Positions 9,434 through 13,862 of a stretch of DNA of 13,862 nucleotides are shown here, one piece after another. The stretch is from contig CALCPT010000517.1 of NCBI GenBank assembly GCA_937897265.1, positions 1-13,862 on the forward strand. Reading direction: 5' to 3'. Source of the DNA: an uncultured Alcaligenaceae bacterium (GTDB lineage: Bacteria; Pseudomonadota; Gammaproteobacteria; Burkholderiales; Burkholderiaceae_B). The first letter of the stretch is position 1. Each line of letters opens with the position of its first letter. The notes beneath the pieces were generated by a model. That model made no database searches. It saw only the letters and a list, made by a program, of their open reading frames with translations, and had not been told where the DNA came from. A program made the position numbers and the translations under genes.

Positions 9434-10690
9434 TTAGCGGTCGATCTCGCCAAACACAATATCTTGAGTACCAATGATGGTCACAGCATCAGCAATCATG
9501 TGACCACGCGACATTTCGTCGAGCGCTTGCAAATGCACAAACCCAGGCGCACGAATTTTTAAACGGTAAGGCTTGTTGGCGCCATCAGACACCATGTAAA
9601 TACCAAACTCACCCTTGGGATGCTCGATTGAGGCATAGGCCTCACCGGCCGGCACGCTGAAGCCTTCAGTAAACAGCTTGAAGTGATGGATAAGTTCTTC
9701 CATGTTTGACTTCATACCGGTGCGCTGTGGTGGTGAGACCTTGTGGTTATCAAGCATCACGGGGCCGGGATTCGCACGCAACCACTGCACGCACTGCTGA
9801 ATGATGCGGTTACTTTCGCGCATTTCAGCCACACGTACCAAATAGCGGTCATACGAATCGCCATTGACGCCAACAGGCACGTCAAACTGTAAGCGGTCGT
9901 ATACCTCGTACGGCTGCATCTTGCGAAGATCCCAGGCTACGCCTGAACCACGCAACATCGGGCCGCTAAAACCAAGAGCCTTGGCGCGCTCGGGATCAAC
10001 CACACCGATACCGACTAAGCGTTGCTTCCAGATCCGATTGTCTGTTAGCAAGGTTTCGTATTCATCGACACACGCAGGAAAACGATTGGTAAAGTCTTCA
10101 ATGAAATCAAGCAACGAACCTGAACGCGCATCGTTCATGATCTTGAAATCTTTAGCCGTACGGTACTGACTAGTTTTACCGTACTGAGGCATCGCATCAG
10201 GCAAATCACGATACACACCACCGGGGCGATAGTAAGCCGCGTGTAAACGCGCACCCGACACCGCCTCGTAGCAATCCATCAAATCTTCGCGCTCACGAAA
10301 CGCGTACAAAAATACCGCCATCGCATCCACGTCAAGCGCGTGCGAACCTAGCGACATCAAATGATTTAACAAACGTGTGATTTCATCGAACATCACACGG
10401 ATGTATTGCGCACGTAAAGGCGGCGTGACACCCATGAGTTTTTCGATTGCCAGCACATAGGCGTGCTCGTTACACATCATCGAGACGTAATCAAGACGAT
10501 CCATGTAAGGCAAGGCTTGCAAAAATGTGCGGTGCTCGGCTAATTTTTCAGTGGCACGATGCAACAAACCGATGTGTGGATCAGCGCGCTGAATGACTTC
10601 GCCGTCTAGCTCAAGCACCAAGCGCAACACACCGTGCGCAGCTGGATGCTGTGGGCCAAAGTTGAGCGTGTAGTTTTTAATTTCAGCCAT
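9434..10690 (-). CDS. nuoD: NADH-quinone oxidoreductase subunit D (49 kDa-type)
   Basis: Quinone-site subunit (418 aa), homologous to the large subunit of [NiFe] hydrogenases but without its nickel site. [11 protein letters not shown] (10-20) holds His15 and His19; His19 and Tyr68 (in [10 protein letters not shown]) match the pair that contacts the quinone head group in Thermus Nqo4 (His38 and Tyr87, same spacing of 49). [28 protein letters not shown] and the C-terminal [12 protein letters not shown] are family blocks. It is a stand-alone gene, unlike the nuoCD fusion of E. coli, and lies two bases downstream of nuoC. AGGG lies nine bases before the ATG. Confidence 0.98.
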   Translation of the reverse strand: MAEIKNYTLNFGPQHPAAHGVLRLVLELDGEVIQRADPHIGLLHRATEKLAEHRTFLQALPYMDRLDYVSMMCNEHAYVLAIEKLMGVTPPLRAQYIRVMFDEITRLLNHLMSLGSHALDVDAMAVFLYAFREREDLMDCYEAVSGARLHAAYYRPGGVYRDLPDAMPQYGKTSQYRTAKDFKIMNDARSGSLLDFIEDFTNRFPACVDEYETLLTDNRIWKQRLVGIGVVDPERAKALGFSGPMLRGSGVAWDLRKMQPYEVYDRLQFDVPVGVNGDSYDRYLVRVAEMRESNRIIQQCVQWLRANPGPVMLDNHKVSPPQRTGMKSNMEELIHHFKLFTEGFSVPAGEAYASIEHPKGEFGIYMVSDGANKPYRLKIRAPGFVHLQALDEMSRGHMIADAVTIIGTQDIVFGEIDR

Positions 10691-10692
10691 GA

Positions 10693-11313
10693 TTAGCGCC
10701 CTATTCCGTAGCCGTCTTCGCGAATCACACGCGGAATAATCTCGCGCGGTGCAATCGTAACGGGTTGATACACCACACGGCCTTGCTCAGGGTCGTAACG
10801 CATTTCGACATTGCCGTACACCGGAAAATCTTTGCGAAACGGATGACCAATAAAACCATAATCAGTCAGAATACGACGCAGATCAGGATGGCCTTCAAAC
10901 ACAATGCCAAACAGATCGAATGCTTCGCGCTCAAACCAGTTAACGCTTGGCCACACATTGACCAAAGAGTTCAGCAAAGGAAATTCGCCATTGACTGCAT
11001 ACGTGCGAATACGCAAGCGCCAGTTGTGCGTGAGTGACATTAAGTGTGCGACCACTGCAAAACGTCCAGCTGGGACCAAGGCTGTTTGCGGTGCTTGCCC
11101 AACGCGCCCTGCTCCATAAGTCAGGTAATCAACGCCGCATAAGTCGACGCATGTCTCGAAGCGCAATGACGGCTCGTCGCGCAAACGCAAACAGGTGGCT
11201 TCCCACTGCTCAGCTGCAATTTCAAGCGTAATTTCGTCGTTAGACAATGTGAGTTGAGCCTGCTCACCGAGCAGTGTCACGAGTTGTTGCTGCAGGTTTT
11301 CTAGCCTGGACAT
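10693..11313 (-). CDS. nuoC: NADH-quinone oxidoreductase subunit C (30 kDa-type)
   Basis: Structural subunit of the connecting arm (206 aa), packed against NuoD and NuoI and with no cofactor. The family signature is visible as [20 protein letters not shown] (126-145), then [19 protein letters not shown] (146-164). An N-terminal region of lower conservation precedes it. It is separate from nuoD, as in most betaproteobacteria and in mitochondria. The gap to nuoB is 57 bases, the longest inside the operon, and contains no terminator-like structure that I can see. The Shine-Dalgarno is poor (AAAAAC before ATG), so the start, the only ATG that gives the usual family length, is likely but not certain. 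Confidence 0.97.
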   Translation of the reverse strand: MSRLENLQQQLVTLLGEQAQLTLSNDEITLEIAAEQWEATCLRLRDEPSLRFETCVDLCGVDYLTYGAGRVGQAPQTALVPAGRFAVVAHLMSLTHNWRLRIRTYAVNGEFPLLNSLVNVWPSVNWFEREAFDLFGIVFEGHPDLRRILTDYGFIGHPFRKDFPVYGNVEMRYDPEQGRVVYQPVTIAPREIIPRVIREDGYGIGR

Positions 11314-11370
11314 GTGTTTTTAAGCCTGATTAAACCGATACACAAACATAAGCGAGTGCATCGTCTTGAT

Positions 11371-11847
11371 TTAACGAGCGATGGTATTGGTTTGACGAAT
11401 TTTGTTTTGCATTTGCAACAGGCCATAGACCAACGCCTCTGCAGTGGGTGGGCAGCCTGGCACATAGACGTCAACCGGCACAATACGATCACAGCCACGC
11501 ACCACAGAATACGAATAGTGATAATAGCCACCACCATTGGCGCAAGAGCCCATTGACACCACCCAGCGAGGCTCGGGCATCTGATCGTAGACCTTGCGTA
11601 GCGCAGGTGCCATTTTGTTACACAGCGTGCCTGCCACAATCATCAGATCAGACTGACGTGGGCTAGGACGAAAAATAATACCGAACTGATCAAGGTCGTA
11701 ACGTGCGGCACCTGCGTGCATCATTTCGACTGCACAGCAAGCCAAGCCAAACGTCATTGGCCACATCGAACCTGTTTTTGCCCAGTTGATAAATTTGTCA
11801 GCGCTAGTGGTGACAAAACCTTGCTTCAGAATGCCGTCAATTGCCAT
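11371..11847 (-). CDS. nuoB: NADH-quinone oxidoreductase subunit B, cluster N2 protein
   Basis: Holds the terminal [4Fe-4S] cluster N2 that reduces quinone (158 aa). The unusual tandem ligands Cys37-Cys38 are in [20 protein letters not shown], with Cys102 in [10 protein letters not shown] and Cys132 in [11 protein letters not shown]; these match E. coli Cys63, 64, 129 and 158. [16 protein letters not shown] (59-74) is the conserved loop near the quinone site. The segment [17 protein letters not shown] is of the mitochondrial/alpha-beta type and not the E. coli type; its Cys119 is not a cluster ligand. The start follows GCGGCGAATATACAC with no clear Shine-Dalgarno. It lies 29 bases downstream of nuoA. 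Confidence 0.98.
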   Translation of the reverse strand: MAIDGILKQGFVTTSADKFINWAKTGSMWPMTFGLACCAVEMMHAGAARYDLDQFGIIFRPSPRQSDLMIVAGTLCNKMAPALRKVYDQMPEPRWVVSMGSCANGGGYYHYSYSVVRGCDRIVPVDVYVPGCPPTAEALVYGLLQMQNKIRQTNTIAR

Positions 11848-11876
11848 GTGTATATTCGCCGCATTGATCGTTGGGA

Positions 11877-12236
11877 TTACTCCCAGTCAAGCGCGCCTTT
11901 TTTCCACTCGTAGATGAAACCAACAGTCAAGATCGTTAAAAAGATCATGACTGTCACAAAACCAACGATTCCGACGGCGCTATTTGCAATGGCCCACGGA
12001 AACAAAAATGCAATTTCTAAATCGAACAAGATAAACAAAATCGCCACGAGGTAGTAGCGCACGTCAAACTTCATTCGGGAGTCGCCAAAAGCTTCAAAGC
12101 CGCACTCGTACGGCGAAAGCTTTTGCGCATCAGGGCGATGCGGCCCAATCAAAGAACCCGCCGCAATCAGGGCAAAACCAATCAGGCTACCCACTACGAT
12201 AAAGAGTAAAACTGGAAAGTATTGTTGCAGATTCAT
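11877..12236 (-). CDS. nuoA: NADH-quinone oxidoreductase subunit A
   Basis: Small membrane subunit (119 aa from the chosen start) with three hydrophobic segments (about 8-29, 60-81 and 88-109). Its long cytoplasmic loop with Cys45 lines the quinone cavity. [20 protein letters not shown] (41-60) and [14 protein letters not shown] (68-81) are family hallmarks; Asp72 and Glu74 match E. coli Asp79 and Glu81. I chose the ATG at 12236-12234 because NuoA proteins typically begin MNLxxYFP, although the frame stays open to a TTG at 12260, which would add an unlikely MCNCRDVW. It is the first gene of the nuo operon. The Shine-Dalgarno is weak (GAGACG eight bases upstream of the ATG). Confidence 0.96.
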   Translation of the reverse strand: MNLQQYFPVLLFIVVGSLIGFALIAAGSLIGPHRPDAQKLSPYECGFEAFGDSRMKFDVRYYLVAILFILFDLEIAFLFPWAIANSAVGIVGFVTVMIFLTILTVGFIYEWKKGALDWE

Positions 12237-12268
12237 CCAGACGTCTCGGCAGTTGCACAAACTCTATA

Positions 12269-12297
12269 AGTATACACCGCCCTTAGGGTTTTTACCC
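12269..12297 (-). promoter_or_regulatory. Candidate nuo operon promoter with an overlapping inverted repeat
   Basis: In the roughly 90-base gap between the porin terminator and nuoA, the minus strand reads TATACT (12269-12274), a five-of-six match to a sigma-70 -10 box. It would give a leader of about 25 bases. No good -35 hexamer stands 16-18 bases upstream; that place is occupied by the inverted repeat GGGT-AAAA-ACCC (12286-12297), which could be an activator or repressor site. An alternative -10, TATAGA, lies just downstream. The call rests on position and one hexamer only. Confidence 0.4.
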
Positions 12298-12327
12298 GCA
12301 GACTCAAGCCTAGGTTTGGTGTCTACC

Positions 12328-12359
12328 AAAAAAAAACAGGCCACTCAAAGAGTGACCTG
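12328..12359 (-). terminator. Rho-independent terminator of the porin gene
   Basis: On the minus strand CAGGTCACTC-TTT-GAGTGGCCTG forms a ten-pair stem with one T-G wobble and a three-base loop, followed at once by nine T (12336 to 12328). It lies 57 bases after the porin stop codon and before the nuo promoter region, so it separates the two transcription units. On the plus strand the stem is followed by CTTTAAC only, so it should act in one direction. Confidence 0.92.
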
Positions 12360-12379
12360 CTTTAACTCGGTACATCACC

Positions 12380-12399
12380 AAGCTAACCGAAGCTAGCTT
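12380..12399 (-). other. cUUCGg-capped hairpin in the porin 3' UTR
   Basis: The minus strand reads AAGCTAGC-TTCG-GTTAGCTT, an eight-pair stem with one G-T wobble closed by a C(UUCG)G tetraloop, one of the most stable RNA loops known. It has no T tract, so it is not itself a terminator. It sits 17 bases after the porin stop and about 20 bases before the terminator stem. Such a hairpin may protect the message from 3' exonucleases or be part of a 3' UTR-derived small RNA; the function is inference. Confidence 0.6.
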
Positions 12400-12404
12400 G
12401 TACT

Positions 12405-12420
12405 CTAAGCGGTTGCTTAG
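12405..12420 (-). other. Hairpin spanning the porin stop codon
   Basis: CTAAGC-AACC-GCTTAG on the minus strand is a perfect six-pair inverted repeat with a four-base loop. The porin TAA lies in its left arm. The right arm supplies an in-frame TAG four codons later, a backup stop. It may be only a chance by-product of the tandem stops, but it adds a third hairpin to the 3' UTR. Confidence 0.45.
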
Positions 12421-13595
12421 AATGCGTGACGCAGACCAACAGTACCAGTGTTGCCTGACAAACCGGCGATACCTTGGTAGTTGTTGACGTATGAGTAGAT
12501 TGCGTAGACGTTGGTGCGCTTGGTGAACGCGTACGAATAACCAAGACCCCATGTCAACTGAGTAGCACCACCAACATCAGCAACCACGCCAGTGTGTGAC
12601 TGACCTTGGTAGGCTGCCATCACTGTGCCGTTTGCGCCAACTGGAGCTGACGCGTTGATGTTCCAGGCGTTTGTACCGGCGCCGTCAGCAAACACGATGC
12701 CACCGTTGTTGAACGGGTTGACAATGTCGCTTGACACTGATGAAGTTGCTTGACCTTGGATCAGACCACCGCGAACTTGGTTGTATGCAACGCCAACTTT
12801 AACAACTTTAGCGTCATAGGCACCAGCCACGATCCACGATGTCACGCCGCCGCCGTTTGCACCGGCGAGGGTGTTGCTAGCTGGTGTGAACTTGTCGTAC
12901 ACGCCAGTCACATAGAAACCACTGTTTGCATAGCTAACAGCGCCCGAAATGTTGCGCATGTTGTTGCCGGTGTCAAACGCGCTGCCAGTTGCATTGTCAG
13001 CCGCGCCAGCACCAGTTGCCAACTGCTTACCATTTGCTAAGCCAGTGTTGAATGAGTACTGAGCACCGAATTTGAAGCCTGAAAAGCTAGGTGACTGATA
13101 CATCAACATGTTGCTTTGACGAACGGCAGTGATGCCCATAACGCCAGAGATGTTGATGATTGGAGCGTTTACGCCGAAGGCGCTGTCAATAGGAGCACCG
13201 GCAAATTTAAATGCCAAGTTCAGTTGACGACCGATATCAACTTGACCCCAAGCGTCGTTGCGCAAACCGACGATTGAAGTACGTTGCCATTGGCTGTATG
13301 AACCAGCTGAACCGTCGTTGACGTTAACTTGACCTTCCAAGTTCCAGACAGCTTGGTTACCTGAACCCAAGTCTTCAACACCGCGCACGCCAAAGCGTGA
13401 AGTTGACTGTGTACCTGACACAACAGCGATGCTGCTGGTCGAGATGTCAACTCTGCTGAATGGACCGTTTGAGAGGTTCCAGTTTTGGTAGCGAACGCCA
13501 CCGTCTAATACACCGTACAGTGTGACTGATGATTGAGCCGATGCGGCACCAGCAAAGCCGGCTAACAGGGCGGCAGCGAGCAGAGTCTTTTTCAT
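12417..13595 (-). CDS. Outer-membrane porin, Gram-negative porin (Burkholderiales Porin_4/OmpC-like) family
   Basis: General diffusion porin, expected to be a trimer of 16-stranded beta-barrels in the outer membrane (392 aa). A classic signal peptide (MKKTLLAAALLAGFAGAASA) ends at an ASA/QSS cleavage site after residue 20. The mature protein starts QSSVTLYGVLDGGV, the typical first strand of Burkholderiales porins. RFGVRGVEDLGSGNQAVWNL (67-86) is the conserved strand 2-3 block, and DIGRQLNLAFKF (120-131) leads into the region expected to form the constriction loop L3. The protein ends GTVGLRHAF with the C-terminal Phe needed for BAM-dependent insertion. There are no cysteines, as usual for outer-membrane barrels. 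ACGGAGA stands eight bases before the ATG. It has its own terminator, so it is a separate unit from nuo. Substrate selectivity cannot be read from the sequence. Confidence 0.95.
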   Translation of the reverse strand: MKKTLLAAALLAGFAGAASAQSSVTLYGVLDGGVRYQNWNLSNGPFSRVDISTSSIAVVSGTQSTSRFGVRGVEDLGSGNQAVWNLEGQVNVNDGSAGSYSQWQRTSIVGLRNDAWGQVDIGRQLNLAFKFAGAPIDSAFGVNAPIINISGVMGITAVRQSNMLMYQSPSFSGFKFGAQYSFNTGLANGKQLATGAGAADNATGSAFDTGNNMRNISGAVSYANSGFYVTGVYDKFTPASNTLAGANGGGVTSWIVAGAYDAKVVKVGVAYNQVRGGLIQGQATSSVSSDIVNPFNNGGIVFADGAGTNAWNINASAPVGANGTVMAAYQGQSHTGVVADVGGATQLTWGLGYSYAFTKRTNVYAIYSYVNNYQGIAGLSGNTGTVGLRHAF

Positions 13596-13603
13596 TTAAG
13601 AAA

Positions 13604-13608
13604 TCTCC
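13604..13608 (-). promoter_or_regulatory. Ribosome binding site of the porin gene
   Basis: GGAGA on the minus strand, eight bases before the ATG at 13595. It is well placed and fixes the start at the signal-peptide methionine. Confidence 0.75.
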
Positions 13609-13693
13609 GTAAATTTGAGTGACAAGAGCAACAAACGGGTGTTTTGTTCGCTGCCCCCCTAACTCCGCTAAGGGAAGTTGACGCTATTGCATC

Positions 13694-13752
13694 AAAAAAC
13701 CGAGGCTGTGGCTATGATTATCGGCATAAACCTGCCACAGAGGGGATTTTTT
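13694..13752. other. Bulged hairpin with a T6 tract on each side (possible attenuator or bidirectional terminator)
   Basis: The arms CTGTGGC (13706-13712) and GCCACAG (13734-13740) pair, and TATG (13713-13716) pairs with CATA (13725-13728). This gives eleven pairs with a five-base bulge and an eight-base loop. On the plus strand the stem is followed, six bases later, by TTTTTT (13747-13752). On the minus strand it is followed, six bases later, by TTTTTT (complement of 13694-13699). The T tracts are not directly adjacent to the stem, which weakens a simple terminator reading. It lies about 110 bases upstream of the porin start. Confidence 0.4.
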
Positions 13753-13764
13753 GTTGGCTTAGTG

Positions 13765-13823
13765 CAACGTTTCGTTGGTTTTAGCTCACTTTTACTAGGG
13801 TTTACCCTTAATTTGAACAAATT
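13765..13823. promoter_or_regulatory. Cluster of three inverted repeats, candidate operators
   Basis: CAACG-TTT-CGTTG (13765-13777), AGGGT-TT-ACCCT (13797-13808) and AATTTG-AA-CAAATT (13810-13823) are each perfect in their arms with two- or three-base spacers; the last two are one base apart. Size and spacing fit binding sites for dimeric regulators. They could serve the porin on the minus strand or a divergent gene beyond the right edge. No known consensus is recognised with confidence. Confidence 0.4.
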
Positions 13824-13862
13824 CCAAACAAAATTAAAAACACCCATGAAAAGCCCCTTGCG

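Larger units (their letters stand above)
13596..13862. other. Non-coding region upstream of the porin
   Basis: No open frame of note lies on either strand. Reading away from the porin start, it holds the ribosome site and a hairpin AACAAAAC-ACCC-GTTTGTT with one bulged base (minus strand, 13630-13648). Next come a pyrimidine/purine run (CCCCCCT at about 13653-13659), a bulged hairpin flanked by T6 on both strands (13694-13752), and three inverted repeats in AT-rich DNA (13765-13823). The porin promoter should be here. The best -10-like hexamer is GATAAT on the minus strand (13717-13722), but it has no convincing -35. At the right edge the plus strand reads AAAAGCCCCTTGCG, which could be one half of a terminator hairpin cut by the window end. 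Confidence 0.6.

Noticed and set aside
11320..11349. Nine-codon minus-strand frame in the nuoB-nuoC gap
   Set aside because: It has no ribosome site. A frame this short is expected by chance.
12237..12260. Upstream TTG start for nuoA adding eight residues (MCNCRDVW)
   Set aside because: NuoA proteins start at the MNLxxYFP methionine, and the extension has no family support.
12237..12416. tRNA-Leu or another RNA gene between the porin and nuoA
   Set aside because: The only structures found are the UUCG hairpin and the terminator; there is no acceptor stem or T-loop pattern.
13846..13862. Plus-strand ATG AAA AGC CCC TTG as the start of a divergent gene
   Set aside because: There is no Shine-Dalgarno before it, only five codons are visible, and the same bases (AAAAGCCCC TTGC G) look more like one half of a terminator hairpin. 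It cannot be decided from this window.
1..13862. CRISPR array, insertion sequence, prophage, defence system or other undescribed system
   Set aside because: There are no spaced direct repeats, transposase, integrase or unfamiliar protein families. Nearly all of the window is accounted for by known nuo genes and one porin.

Overview
The window is almost entirely one respiratory-chain operon, read on the minus strand, plus one outer-membrane porin gene upstream of it on the same strand. The encoded proteins point to a betaproteobacterium of the order Burkholderiales, possibly close to the Alcaligenaceae. The evidence is separate nuoC and nuoD genes, a NuoB whose C-terminal half resembles the mitochondrial/alpha-beta type, a NuoG without the N7 cluster cysteines, and a classical Burkholderiales trimeric porin (signal peptide, mature start QSSVTLYG, C-terminal Phe). 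Genus cannot be fixed by reading alone. The plus strand carries no gene I can support.

Layout, in order of transcription (right to left). At 13596-13862 there is a non-coding region rich in inverted repeats that should hold the porin promoter and leader. At 12417-13595 lies the porin, followed by a structured 3' UTR with three consecutive hairpins, the last a strong intrinsic terminator (12328-12359). A short gap of about 90 bases holds a candidate nuo promoter (-10 TATACT at 12269-12274). Then follow nuoA, B, C, D, E, F, G, H, I, J, K, L and the first 170 codons of nuoM, which runs off the left edge. nuoN would be expected beyond it.

The operon encodes the proton-pumping NADH:quinone oxidoreductase (complex I, NDH-1). 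NuoE, F and G form the NADH dehydrogenase module (FMN and iron-sulfur clusters). NuoB, C, D and I form the connecting, quinone-reducing arm with clusters N2, N6a and N6b. NuoA, H, J, K, L and M are the membrane arm, with L and M as antiporter-like pumping subunits. All the Fe-S ligands and membrane charged residues I checked are present, so the complex looks intact. Genes are tightly packed, with start-stop overlaps at E/F, G/H, J/K and L/M.

The window is mostly ordinary core metabolism and I see no undescribed system in it. The less ordinary points are an 18-histidine insertion in NuoL, the hairpin-rich 3' UTR of the porin, a cluster of inverted repeats upstream of the porin with one motif echoed upstream of nuoA, and the position of a porin directly upstream of nuo.
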